Assembly: GCF_037102585.1 (NCBI RefSeq) | Contig: NW_027043819.1 | Location: forward strand, 1,736,001-1,800,000 | From: Saccharomycopsis crataegensis | Lineage: Eukaryota > Ascomycota > Saccharomycetes > Ascoideales > Saccharomycopsidaceae | Direction of reading: 5' to 3' | Length of the DNA stretch: 64,000 bases | In this document: in pieces, positions 8,678 through 19,811 of the stretch | How the letters are laid out: every line of letters begins with the position of its first letter | How positions within the stretch are numbered: the first letter of the stretch is position 1 | Notes under the pieces: generated by a model | What the model was told of the DNA's origin: nothing | Seen by the model: only the letters and a program-made list of their open reading frames with translations | Database searches by the model: none | Translations under genes and position numbers: made by a program

Positions 8678-9307
8678 GATGAATAATGCTGATGATGATG
8701 ATTTATTGTAGATGTTATAAACAGAGAGTAGAAGATATTTTGTATACTGCTGATAATAGAAAAGGACAGGATATATATAGATATATATATATTTGATAAA
8801 ACAAGATTATTAATAAGCAATACTCCACAATGTTGTGCTGCATGGTGGAGATTATCACCCAGCACGTGAATTGGTGCTCCACACCCCCCGGACACAGTTT
8901 AAAGTGCAACCACACACTGTCTGTGTGTCCAATCTGATGTTATGACAAGCCTCCATTCAGGGAGGGATATAATAATGTGATATAGCTGTTTATTACAATA
9001 TATACACAGGCAATGCTCTATATATTCCTTGCCATATATCTTCGATAATCCTTAGCTTTCTTCCTGTAAAATAAAATACAATTTATTTCATAGCGATCTC
9101 CGGTGTGTATGTATGGGTATACCCACCCAACTGTGGAGATCCGATACACCATAACGTAATGTCATCATGATCGCAATAAGAAGATCCACAGCGTGCACAA
9201 ATTCTTTAGCTTTCGGGCAATGATGATGCTCTTATTATAGATTAGATTATTTTATTTAGTATATACAAGTTATAATACATATATATATATATATAAATAT
9301 ATTTGCA
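8678..9307 (-). promoter_or_regulatory. JLP1 promoter with Cbf1- and Met31/32-like sites
   Basis: This region lies upstream of JLP1 only, since the next gene ends at 9308 pointing the same way. CACGTG at 8863-8868 reads TCACGTGC on the gene's strand, the Cbf1 core, 186 bp before the ATG. AACTGTGG at 9129-9136 matches the Met31/32 core, and 8892-8900 gives AAACTGTGT on the minus strand, one base off. (TA)-rich tracts at about 8768-8792 and 9281-9300 may help open chromatin. The regulators are inferred from Saccharomyces motifs. Confidence 0.5.
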
Positions 9308-10828
9308 TCACAATTCCAACGCCATGGAATAGCTCGGAGGCTTGCTCCAACAACTACCATTATTCTCCTCATACACAGAGCAAAGTAACTTCCAATACTC
9401 CATCCTGTTAATTTTCGGAGTCATCAACCGATTCCACCACATATTCTTCTTCCAGTGCCTGGAATTACTCAACTGCACCGATTTCAGAGAGCAGCAGCAC
9501 CCTGCCTCCCCACTACCGTGGGAATTCTTGAGATATGGCGCATAATTCGGTGGGGGTAAATTGGCAAATCGGGTATCTTCTGGCAATAAGCAAATGGAAT
9601 TCTTGAAATACAATTCGGTGGGTTCCATCTTATGTTTGGTTTGTGAAACTAAGCTACTTAACAATTCCTCAGCACAAGTGATCACCGAATCGAAAGATCC
9701 CCGTGCAGAATAAAAAGTGGATGCGGACGACGACGACGACGACGACGACGAAATGGACTCTCTTTTCAGACCTTTATTTATGGTATTAGCCCCACTAGAA
9801 TAAGAATCAACCGTCTTGAAAAGTCTTTCAAGCACCTCTTCATCTTCAAAAAGCTTCTCTTCAATAATGAACATCGATCGCAAATAATGTTGGATGGTAA
9901 AAGGGGCAATACGGGCGGAATTGCCAAATGTTGGATAATACCCGTAGAAATTGGCTTGGATTTTCTGGAAGTTGATTTGCATTGAGAATTTGTAACTTCC
10001 TGATGACTTGCACCAATCTTGAGATTTGAATTTATGCTCGGCCACCACCAACTTTCTTTTCTTAATAGATCTCTGAGGGCAACATCCCACGTTAGGATTA
10101 TAGTTTTGCAAAAGAAATAATTGAAATCTCTTCAATTTGCAAAATTGGTGCTCGGTGAATAGTTTTGATGTCGGTACAATTTCAACCGTGCAATCGACGG
10201 TATCATCCAAATAAATTATTTTATGAGAGAAGTTAACGGAATAATGGAAATAATTCTTATAAGATCCCTCAATAATCGCTTGGTTGCCAAACTCAAGTAG
10301 CAGCGGATCATGAAGGATTCTCATGATGGCAATCGGAGCAGTAACGGTGATTTCTTTGTAAGGTTTGTCCAAAGATTTTTTCGGAGAATGAAATTTAAGA
10401 GTGGACGTTAATGAATATGACACTTTATTAAAATAAGTTTCGATGGTTTCTGGGAGTTTTGAGTCCACAAGAAATTGAAATGGGTATACCAATGTGTCAC
10501 TGGATGATAATGACGATGGGTTTATATCCGATAAGTCCCAATCTAGCTGGTCTTGAATGACAATGTCTTTTAAGGTCTTGGTATCTTCACCAGAATGTGA
10601 TGGGAAGACTTTGGTAAGAAGCTCACCTTGGAACGATATTTTCAACGACTGTAGGTGCTGCAAATAAAATGGTTTTTTCACTTTCAAAGTGATGGAGCCT
10701 CGGAGAGCCGTTAAACTATCACCTTCATTATCAAAAATGTGGAGACCTTTAAGGTACACTTCATTGTCGATGGTATTGAGAGATAACTCGATGGCATTTT
10801 TGTAAGAGCTGTGATGACTTGACACCAT
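9308..10828 (-). CDS. Alpha-arrestin (arrestin-related trafficking adaptor)
   Basis: This 506-residue protein begins with an arrestin N-domain pattern: 'EVYLKGLHIFDNEG' and then 'LRGSITLKVKKPF', strands typical of alpha-arrestins. Its second half has a Ser-rich segment encoded by a GAC/GTC repeat (about 9727-9750). Two PPxY motifs lie near the C-terminus: PPNY at 426-429 and PPSY at 497-500. PPxY motifs bind the WW domains of the Rsp5 ubiquitin ligase, so the likely role is to recruit Rsp5 to plasma-membrane transporters for endocytosis. A Cys-rich, Trp-rich stretch lies between the two motifs. I cannot assign it to a specific ART (Rod1, Rog3, Aly or Art10 types). Its neighbours are nutrient-assimilation genes, which suits a permease-turnover role, but that is inference. 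Confidence 0.8.
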   Translation of the reverse strand: MVSSHHSSYKNAIELSLNTIDNEVYLKGLHIFDNEGDSLTALRGSITLKVKKPFYLQHLQSLKISFQGELLTKVFPSHSGEDTKTLKDIVIQDQLDWDLSDINPSSLSSSDTLVYPFQFLVDSKLPETIETYFNKVSYSLTSTLKFHSPKKSLDKPYKEITVTAPIAIMRILHDPLLLEFGNQAIIEGSYKNYFHYSVNFSHKIIYLDDTVDCTVEIVPTSKLFTEHQFCKLKRFQLFLLQNYNPNVGCCPQRSIKKRKLVVAEHKFKSQDWCKSSGSYKFSMQINFQKIQANFYGYYPTFGNSARIAPFTIQHYLRSMFIIEEKLFEDEEVLERLFKTVDSYSSGANTINKGLKRESISSSSSSSSSASTFYSARGSFDSVITCAEELLSSLVSQTKHKMEPTELYFKNSICLLPEDTRFANLPPPNYAPYLKNSHGSGEAGCCCSLKSVQLSNSRHWKKNMWWNRLMTPKINRMEYWKLLCSVYEENNGSCWSKPPSYSMALEL

Positions 10829-11499
10829 TTTGTGGGGGAGGGTATAATATATGTGTTTATGTTGATGTTTATGTTACGACATTGAAGTAATATACCTTCT
10901 CAGTTACAAAAAATACAAAATATTTCCAAAGATTCCGGAAATTAATATATAATATAATATAAATATCATGATGTATTTTTTTTTTTTTTTTTTTGACAGT
11001 CTAATTAGGGCCCATAGTGCGGGAAAATTGTTCCGAGCAAAATAACTGCGAATACACTTGCCATTCCAAACTAAAAAAAAAAAACGTAGAGCAAATGAAG
11101 GAGTCAGAATACACAAGTATATACACATGAATGAATAATTGAATAAATAAATAAATAAATAAGTAAATAAATAAATAACTAGTGGGTCTCCATAAATGAG
11201 GGAAATATATCTACCCGTTTAAAAGAACGAACACATAAAAGTACAATATATATTCCGGTCAAAATACCCTTTTTGATTGACATTGACGTTGACGTTACTC
11301 ACATATTGGTTCACCCCACCACACCACACCACATTATCATATTGAACCCTGGAACACACTCATAAATGAAGCAAACTGTCTGTCCCAAAAATAATTTCAA
11401 AAAAAAAAAAAAAAAGTCTTTGTCTAAACATTCATTCTCCGATCACGGCCATTTATTTCCCTCTGCGTTTCCCCATCCGAGTGACAGAAAATCTACACC

Positions 11500-11531
<32 letters not shown>

Positions 11532-11570
11532 CTAACCTGTAATATATTTGAATGTTCAATTGTTATTAAA
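10829..11570. promoter_or_regulatory. Arrestin upstream region and ARO4 3' region
   Basis: Contains a 16-bp T tract at about 10979-10994, an AATA repeat at 11137-11178, two adjacent TGACGT half-sites at 11284-11295 (CRE/bZIP-like), a short CACCACACC stretch near 11313-11332 and an ATA repeat at about 11500-11526. No gene seen. Confidence 0.5.
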
Positions 11571-12701
<1,131 letters not shown>

Positions 12702-12868
12702 TTATTATTGGATTCTTTTTTGATTTGTGTTAAACAAGAAACAAAAGAAAGAAAGCAGAAACAATATATCGATGGTATTAATAACAATGTGGGTTGAAAT
12801 GACTGAAAAAAAAAAAAAAAAAAAGAAAGAAAAATTTTTTTTTTTTAACTTTCCCGTTCCTTTCCCTA

Positions 12869-12902
12869 TGACTGACTGAGTGACTGACTGACTGATTGAC
12901 TG
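12869..12902. repeat. (TGAC)n array 1
   Basis: Tetranucleotide TGAC tandem repeat with two imperfect units (TGAG, TGAT), between ARO4 and its Gcn4 site. Confidence 0.85.
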
Positions 12903-13014
12903 TGTTTTGTAGCCGGCTGTCTCTTCCACAGTGGAAAAAAAAAAAAAAAAATTAATTCTCTATGGGGGTGAGTCATTACAATCACCTCCACGTGGTGTGT
13001 GGTTGTTCGCCCTA

Positions 13015-13050
13015 ATGACTGACTGACTGATTGACTGACTGACTGACTGA
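13015..13050. repeat. (TGAC)n array 2
   Basis: A second TGAC tandem array with one TGAT unit, 40 bp beyond the Gcn4 site. The two arrays share unit and phase. Confidence 0.85.
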
Positions 13051-13548
13051 GATGTTTGTCAATCGGTGTGCTCCCATCCAGGGTTCTGGCACGCTATTTC
13101 CAATTCCATCTTTTTTTTTTGACAGGTTGCGGCGACCTTAATTTAGTTGAGGTTATTTTCTCTGGTGAAGATCGAATGGGAGCATTGCAACGTCTCGTTG
13201 AATGTCAGTTTGGGCTGCCTCCCTCCCTCCCTCCTTTTGCTCCCCCTCCAGCGGTTATTGGTGGCTAGGCCGCTGCCAACAACTCTTAGCACACCCCATA
13301 ACACCCCAGGGGGTGCACCACAACACCCCACTGGAAAAATCCCCGCCGTTTGCCGGGTTTTGTCACGTGGAAAGTTACCCGGATATTTATCAGTCACATG
13401 CTGTTGCACGTGGTAAGTGCATGACAACCGAGAAACCTCTTTTTTTTTTCATCTCCTTCGGCGTTATCGGGGGATAACTGCTTGTTGATCCACGTTTATT
13501 ATTATTATATATATATATATATATATAATTATTGTTTTCAAATACCAA

Positions 13549-15207
13549 TTAGCTACCACTCTTTCTTAAGCACCCATCAACCACCTCGGCCAAGCCAATT
13601 GCCGTCTCTTCTTGCCAGCGTGGCGCAACCACTTGCACCCCGACCGGGCACCCGTCCACTAACTCCGCGTCGTAATACTCCCAAAGCTCTTCATCCTTAT
13701 CACTGACAAACTCCAGTCTTGATGGCTTTGTATCCTCCAACTTATCAGCACAAAGCACCGGAACCACTACCACACTGTAATCCAAAGTATTGAACTGGGC
13801 AACATAGTCCCCATAGAACTTGCCAATGTCCCGAGTCTTGAACGATGGAGTGTCCCACACAGGACAAATTATCCCGTCAACTGGGCGTCCAGTACCGGTG
13901 AGTTTCGTAGTCTCATTAAACCAATAATCATCTACCGCTTGCTGCACTTCATACCTTCTTTTGGCATGATCCCAATGTTCGTGGATATGGCCAACGCCTT
14001 TGGGTAAGGTCGCACCGCCGGCAAGCGACAAGATTTCCGGGACGATAGGTTCCCCACTGGCTTGGGTATAATCAACCACTTCTTTATACCCATCGGCCCC
14101 ATAAACGTCCACGGCAACTTGAGTGGCCGTCATACTGCTGATTGGTGGATCCCACTCGATAACGTCATGTCCGGCATCGATCAATTTTTCCTTCACGATG
14201 GCCAATGCCCGTTTCACCGGTGGACTAGGCATCACAAGTTTATTCCAGGATTGTAATGCAAACACCAATTTCCCAGCAGGAACTTGTTGTTCTGGGTCTC
14301 TCCAAGGGATCGGAGGGCATTTTGGATCGAATTTCCAAGGTTCTGCCTGGATCACCAATTCCATAACGTACTTCAAATCTTGCAAATCACTCGCCATCGG
14401 TCCCACCACCGACGAAAGCACCGGTTGATCGGCAAATGAATTAGTCAATTTGCAATAAGGTAATCTATTAGTCGAGCCTCTTAATCCATAAATCCCCGCA
14501 AAACTGCTGGGCACCCGAATACTCCCTCCAATATCGGTGCCCCAACCCAAAGGCGCTCCACGCCCGCCAATCAACGCCCCTTCACCCCCAGATGACCCAC
14601 CACAGGAAACTTTCCGGTTATAAACGTTGACGGTCTCCCCATAAATGTTCGAAGTCGTAGTGTACGCCATCATTGCTGGTGGGGTGGTGGTCTTGATGAA
14701 GAAAATCGCCCCCATTTGTTGCAAAATGATCGCGAGTTTTGAAACATCTTGCTTCTCAATTGGGTTGTTTATCAATGACACAAACCCCATGGCAGAATCA
14801 ATTCCTTCGAGGTTGATTTGATCTTTTGCCGAAAGCGGGATCCCGTGCAATGGACCAATGGTTCGGCCATGTTGGGCGAAAAACTCATCTTGATAGGTGG
14901 CGGTCTCAAACGCTTTATCAAAGAATATCTCGGCACAACAATTGGTCAATTGATGCAACAAGGCACTGCGATGAGCAAATGCTTTGGTAACTTCGAGAGC
15001 ACTAAGTTTACCGGATTGAATCTGCGGTTGAAGTTCAAGGATGGTAGAGTAAGTAATGGCCCGCTCTTTCTCGGTGAGCTTAGAGTCAATGAATAGGATA
15101 GCATTGGGGACTTCAGTAGCACTGGGGATGGTATCAAGGATCCATTCTTGAGGAATGGCAGCCATTACCGAATCTCTTTTGTTTTTTGCAGTTTCTTGCC
15201 AGGTCAT
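13549..15207 (-). CDS. Amidase (amidase-signature family, fungal acetamidase-like)
   Basis: This 552-residue amidohydrolase releases ammonia from carboxylic amides. The Lys-cisSer-Ser triad of the amidase-signature family is complete: K128 in 'LSAKDQIN', S205 in 'CGGSSGGEGAL' and nucleophile S229 in 'GTDIGGSIRVP'. The length and the C-terminal 'CPVGVQVVAPRWQEE' match fungal general amidases such as Amd2 of yeast and acetamidases of filamentous fungi. No signal peptide is visible, so it is probably cytosolic. The ATG at 15207 is the first in frame; a second at codon 15 is an alternative. A cluster of about eight GATA motifs 330-455 bp upstream suits nitrogen-catabolite control. The substrate (acetamide, longer aliphatic or aromatic amides) is not resolved. 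Confidence 0.92.
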   Translation of the reverse strand: MTWQETAKNKRDSVMAAIPQEWILDTIPSATEVPNAILFIDSKLTEKERAITYSTILELQPQIQSGKLSALEVTKAFAHRSALLHQLTNCCAEIFFDKAFETATYQDEFFAQHGRTIGPLHGIPLSAKDQINLEGIDSAMGFVSLINNPIEKQDVSKLAIILQQMGAIFFIKTTTPPAMMAYTTTSNIYGETVNVYNRKVSCGGSSGGEGALIGGRGAPLGWGTDIGGSIRVPSSFAGIYGLRGSTNRLPYCKLTNSFADQPVLSSVVGPMASDLQDLKYVMELVIQAEPWKFDPKCPPIPWRDPEQQVPAGKLVFALQSWNKLVMPSPPVKRALAIVKEKLIDAGHDVIEWDPPISSMTATQVAVDVYGADGYKEVVDYTQASGEPIVPEILSLAGGATLPKGVGHIHEHWDHAKRRYEVQQAVDDYWFNETTKLTGTGRPVDGIICPVWDTPSFKTRDIGKFYGDYVAQFNTLDYSVVVVPVLCADKLEDTKPSRLEFVSDKDEELWEYYDAELVDGCPVGVQVVAPRWQEETAIGLAEVVDGCLRKSGS

Positions 15208-16191
15208 TTTTGTTGGTTTATATCTTCAACCGATTCTAAAGAAACTTTATGTTATGGTGTTGAATATGCAAAGGAATATACAATATACAATTCAAAGGAT
15301 TTTTCTCTTTTTTTTTTATCAACAATGATTCAATTTTCAAAGTTAGTTCCAAAGTCTTCAAATCAGCAATAATAATCTTCAATCCTGTTGATATAAAATA
15401 TATTTTATATATTTAACCAACAATCTTGCAAACAGGAAAAAAAGAAAAAAAGATCTTTCAAATTGCCACAGTCTTGAGGGAAATAAATCCCGGGGGGTGT
15501 TTTTTTTTTTTTTTTACACTTTCATGATGATCTGCGATAAGATAAGGAAGGAAGGATGAATGAATGATTTTGATAAGCATAATTATTAAGGATAAATGAT
15601 TATTATATGATAAGGGTATGATAAACCTTCTACTATATAAAGTTTCTATCCTTATCTTATCTTATTGCCTTTATTATTGAAAAAAAAAAAAAAGTTTGAT
15701 CCCGGATACGAAAACTCCTCAAGACATTGAAGAGATGATAACAAAAGTAAAATTACGGACGTGCATAGCAGCAGATGGGATCAATATTTTTGGTGACGAG
15801 GACATTTTTCATTGATTTTCTTCTACTCCCTATTTTTTTTTTTTTTTGATCTATGATATTTGGCTGCATATATTTGATATTTGGATAAATATAGTTTTCA
15901 ATAAATATTATTCATGATTTGGTTTTTGGTGGTTACTGATAAGCGTTTCCCCCCCTGCTATTTCTCGGCGAAATCCGACAGTACCAACAACTAACAATAA
16001 TAATACTACTCGTCAAAGAGATGTGAAATAACAATACGTAGTAATCTTGAATTGAAGAAAAAAAAAAAAAGAAAATACATAAAAAATCTATAATCAACAA
16101 CAACAACAAAAAAAAAAAAGAATACCCCTGACCAGCAACAAAATATGAATATACAATATAGAAAAATAGAAAATAGAGATAATTTAATTCC
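15208..16191 (-). promoter_or_regulatory. Amidase upstream region and SMC6 3' region
   Basis: The half near 15208-15720 is the amidase promoter, including the GATA cluster listed separately. T tracts lie at about 15500-15516 and 15832-15848. From about 15900 on the DNA is A-rich and precedes the 3' end of SMC6. No gene is supported. Confidence 0.5.
15535..15661. promoter_or_regulatory. Dense GATA cluster
   Basis: GATAA or GATAAG occurs at 15536, 15541, 15572, 15591, 15609 and 15620 on the plus strand, and CTTATC at 15651 and 15656 gives two more on the minus strand. Eight copies in about 130 bp is far above chance even in AT-rich DNA, and several pairs are within 10-15 bp. GATA factors of nitrogen catabolite repression bind this core. 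Confidence 0.7.
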
Positions 16192-19100
16192 TCAGTCATG
16201 ATTAGTAGAATTGTTCATTCTTGCCGGATCTTTAAGTTTATGAATATGTACATCATCAGCATCAATCCCTTTGACATGCCCAATATCCTGTGGGGTGATG
16301 AAAATCGTTTGCGATTTTGGTTCTTTCCGTAAACTTTCCAACATCAATCGCATACTGATTTTTCTATTCACAGTATCCATAAACACATCAAATTCGTCTA
16401 ACCCTCTAATCTTCGATCTCATAGGCTTCCAAATCGCCAATAATAACGCAATTTGCGTGAACGATTTCTCCCCACCCGATAATGCCGTCACCTCTCGTGG
16501 GGGCTTACCATCTTTACCCACCAACATCTTGAGTTTCTTTTGCACGTAATCAAAATCTAGTTTCCCTTCAAATCCTCGTTGATGTAACGAACTAGAGAAA
16601 TCTTGATTGGCCGCCAAACATAATAATTCACGATTGGTTTTTGCGGCATGAACACGGTTGGTGATTGCCTTCGTCAATTTTTCTCGCAATTGGTGGGCTT
16701 TCACCAATTCCTCTCTGGCTTCTTTAAACACCATGGTCTTGGAATTATATTCCTCGATGATCTGGTCTTCGGCTTTGCCTAACGCCCGATTAACTTGGGA
16801 CAATTGTTGATTAATCACTTCGTATTGATATTTAATATCATCTAGCGATTCTCGACTCAAATCAATGTTAGCGGCTTCACGACTACACCATCTTTCCGCT
16901 TTAGGGGTCTCTTGATCAACTCTTTCACTAAGTTCGGAAATATTGTGATCAATGGCTTGGGAAATTTTCGTACGTTTGGTGATGGTAAGTTTCGTATTGT
17001 CAATTTCATCCTTGATCACCATTTGTTGTTGTTTCAACTTTTGGGATTTCCGTTCTAATTTTTGCAAGTGTTGCTCGGCATTGCTGATATTCGCGTTGAA
17101 AGATTCATATTCTTGATAGAATTCATCGAATTCTTGCTTCATCATTTGAAGCTCATTGTTGGAACCATTGATAGATCTTTCATTAATGATGATTTCTTCC
17201 TCGATGTTACTCTTCTCTTGCTGGTACGCTTCCAATTTACTGGAATCATCATTTCTATCTAATTTCACTTGAATGTTATGGATTTCATTATCGGTCATTC
17301 TGATTTTTTTCTTCATTTGTTCCAATTTTCTTTTGGTAGTTTCCATTTCTGCCTTCATTTTCCTGAATGCACTAGTGTTTTGAGATTCTAGTTGTCTCAA
17401 TTCCAATGTCTTCTCCTCGATACTGATATCAATTTTCACAATTTGTGCGTCGATGTTATCATTATTGCCACCAATCTGGATCTTGGAATATTGTCCAAAA
17501 TCGTAATAGAAAGGATCTGATCTGAACGCATGGGTGGCCGGGTTAACCGAAAGTTTTTTCCCAGATCTCCCATCGAATAGCGATAACATTGCCTTAATCA
17601 GCGGATTGTTATGAAGAATATTAGCAGCATTGTCATCAGACTCACACAACACCACTTGTTCGATGAATCTCGCATCAATTAGAGAATACATCGCGTCAAC
17701 ATTTTGAAATTCTAAAGCATCTAGCATGGTTTTCATTTGTAAATCTCCAGTGATAAAGTTATAAACCTCAGAATAATCAAACTGTTCGAATTTTCTGGTG
17801 ATAATCCTACTATTTATGTTCCGTCTTTTCATCATACCTTTTAAAATTTCCAGATCGTGAAAGTTTTCAACCACAAAGGAATCAACTAACGCTTTCAAAT
17901 GTCCTTCAAGCAACTGGTGGTAATCGTCATACCCTGGTTTTATGGATATTAAACTACCAATTGGGCCAATTGGTTTGCTGTGGAATCGGCGATGTTCGCG
18001 GTCAATGTCTTGCAACAATTTTCGCATGTTGTTACCAAATGGCGCCAATTTATCCTTTTCAGAACTCAAGATTATGTGTCTGTTTTGTCTGAGTTCTTGA
18101 ATTTCCTTTTTACGATACCCAACTTCCGAGTTGGAACTGTTGTATTGTGATTTGGATGAATCTTCCAATTCAAGATAGGCGTTCACAAGCTCTTGCTGTT
18201 CTACTAACTGTGATTCTCTGGATGAATTTAATTCATTGAGCCGCACTTCAAGCGATTCGCCATTCTCTGCATCGTTCAATTTCTTGATTTCCACGGCAAT
18301 TTTACTTTCCAATTGCTTGATTTCCCGGTGTTTCGAATGAATATCTCTTTGTAAATCATCAATTCTATTTTGAACTGAACCAATCTTATTCTCATAGTCT
18401 CTCAGTTTCTGTTTATATCCCTGTTTTTCACTGCATAATTGGTGGTATTCTGTCTTTTTGCCTATTGCTTCCTCATCTACCGTGGCTTGATCTTGGATCA
18501 ACTGATTCAAATTTGAACCGTAGGTTTCTATTTTATTTTGTAAATCATGAATATTGGCGTCGAGTTCTTGTTTTTTGTCTTGTAAGGCTTGGATATCAAA
18601 CTCTCCACGAATAATTTGATGCCAAATTAATTTACCAGAAATGATTTTCTTATGTTCTCGAAGATTCTTAAATTTATGGAACTTTTCATAAGTTTCTTTG
18701 GCCTTTTCTGCGTCTTCTCTAAGAGCCTGGATGCTAGAGTTTGCCAATTCAATCTGTTTACCAATTTTTTGGATTTGGGCGTTGGAATGGATATATTCGT
18801 TAATTGTTTGTTCCATTTGAATCCCCTTCATGAAAAACGAGTATTTATCATCGTCGGTGCTGGCGGCCAAGAAAGTTTTGGCGGCACCTTGGGACAAAAA
18901 CGCCAAAGGGTTATTGATTGTGATGTCAAAGAATTCTAATATCAAATCCAAATCCATCTTCTTATTGGAAACCAATCTCCCTGATTCCGAACGTAGCGAA
19001 TACCCACTGGTACCTTCTAATCTTAAAGTTCTTTCCACCACGATCTTATCCCCATATTTATCGTGTTCAAAAGCTTCATCACCCCGGTTGGCAAAAGTAA

Positions 19101-19479
19101 TGGTGATCTTTGACGAGTTGGTACCTCTTTTAATTAAAGCTTTCAAGTTTTTCCCACGATCAGTCTCATTTGCTTTACAACCTAACCCAACGCTGATACT
19201 GGTCAAAATCGCTGATTTCCCACTCCCATTACGGCCAATGATGAAGTTCAATTGTGGCCCTAGTTCAAGTTCAAAGTAGTCGTGACACATGAAGTTCTGA
19301 AGAACAATCTTCTCGATGACTCCTGCGGTTGCAGGGGACTTATCAATGTCACTTTCACTAAGGGTTTGGGTAAACGCTTCCGTCGCTCGTGCTAGTTTCC
19401 TTTTGGAGATCGAAGTATGTTGCGAGAATGTTGACTCGATGTCTATTTGAGTGGCTGCCATAGCAGCTCCCGATGCCAT
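16192..19479 (-). CDS. SMC6: SMC6, subunit of the SMC5-SMC6 complex
   Basis: This 1,095-residue chromosome-structure ATPase forms the Smc5-Smc6 heterodimer, acting in recombinational repair and rDNA stability in the nucleus. The ABC head is split. The N-terminal part has the Walker A motif 'GRNGSGKSAIL' and the typical 'LQNFMCHDYFELELGP'. The C-terminal part has the signature 'LSGGEKSFTQIAL' and the Walker B region 'DEFDVFMDTVNR'. Between them lie two long coiled coils around a hinge near residues 470-690 ('GPIGSLISIKPGY', 'LSLFDGRSGKKLS'). The length is close to that of yeast Smc6 (about 1,114). The start at 19479 is the first ATG; a second Met at codon 7 is possible. An MCB box lies 113 bp upstream. 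Confidence 0.96.
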   Translation of the reverse strand: MASGAAMAATQIDIESTFSQHTSISKRKLARATEAFTQTLSESDIDKSPATAGVIEKIVLQNFMCHDYFELELGPQLNFIIGRNGSGKSAILTSISVGLGCKANETDRGKNLKALIKRGTNSSKITITFANRGDEAFEHDKYGDKIVVERTLRLEGTSGYSLRSESGRLVSNKKMDLDLILEFFDITINNPLAFLSQGAAKTFLAASTDDDKYSFFMKGIQMEQTINEYIHSNAQIQKIGKQIELANSSIQALREDAEKAKETYEKFHKFKNLREHKKIISGKLIWHQIIRGEFDIQALQDKKQELDANIHDLQNKIETYGSNLNQLIQDQATVDEEAIGKKTEYHQLCSEKQGYKQKLRDYENKIGSVQNRIDDLQRDIHSKHREIKQLESKIAVEIKKLNDAENGESLEVRLNELNSSRESQLVEQQELVNAYLELEDSSKSQYNSSNSEVGYRKKEIQELRQNRHIILSSEKDKLAPFGNNMRKLLQDIDREHRRFHSKPIGPIGSLISIKPGYDDYHQLLEGHLKALVDSFVVENFHDLEILKGMMKRRNINSRIITRKFEQFDYSEVYNFITGDLQMKTMLDALEFQNVDAMYSLIDARFIEQVVLCESDDNAANILHNNPLIKAMLSLFDGRSGKKLSVNPATHAFRSDPFYYDFGQYSKIQIGGNNDNIDAQIVKIDISIEEKTLELRQLESQNTSAFRKMKAEMETTKRKLEQMKKKIRMTDNEIHNIQVKLDRNDDSSKLEAYQQEKSNIEEEIIINERSINGSNNELQMMKQEFDEFYQEYESFNANISNAEQHLQKLERKSQKLKQQQMVIKDEIDNTKLTITKRTKISQAIDHNISELSERVDQETPKAERWCSREAANIDLSRESLDDIKYQYEVINQQLSQVNRALGKAEDQIIEEYNSKTMVFKEAREELVKAHQLREKLTKAITNRVHAAKTNRELLCLAANQDFSSSLHQRGFEGKLDFDYVQKKLKMLVGKDGKPPREVTALSGGEKSFTQIALLLAIWKPMRSKIRGLDEFDVFMDTVNRKISMRLMLESLRKEPKSQTIFITPQDIGHVKGIDADDVHIHKLKDPARMNNSTNHD

Positions 19480-19811
19480 TGGTAACGTAGACGATACTCG
19501 CTGGATGCTTTATTGTTTGTTAGATTTGGAAGGAAATTCACAAAAGCTTTAAGAATTTCAAAAAAAAAAAAAAGAAAAAAAAAAAAAAATGACGCGTGCG
19601 CGCGCCCGCGTCGCATTGAGAAGTAATTTACTTTACTTTACACACAAATGGGCAGCAGCAATATGAACAAAATATTAGCTAGTAGGTCTATGTAGAATAT
19701 GTAGAATATGTAAATAATAAAAACAGAGTAACTCACTGTTTATAAAAGAGAAAGGACAAAAAAAAAACAACCCATCACCAACACACGTATATACATTTAT
19801 GAAATACTGGG
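19480..19811 (-). promoter_or_regulatory. SMC6 promoter with MCB box
   Basis: ACGCGT at 19592-19597 is a perfect MluI cell-cycle box, 113 bp before the SMC6 ATG. It lies in an unusually GC-rich island (19591-19614, CGCGCG-like) directly after a long A tract (19560-19589). MBF binds this core to drive G1/S genes. The remainder is AT-rich and contains the 3' end of CIR2. Confidence 0.65.

Noticed and set aside
13056-13477. Overlapping short frames on both strands between ARO4 and the amidase
   Set aside because: They overlap each other on opposite strands, have no conserved motifs and lie across promoter elements.
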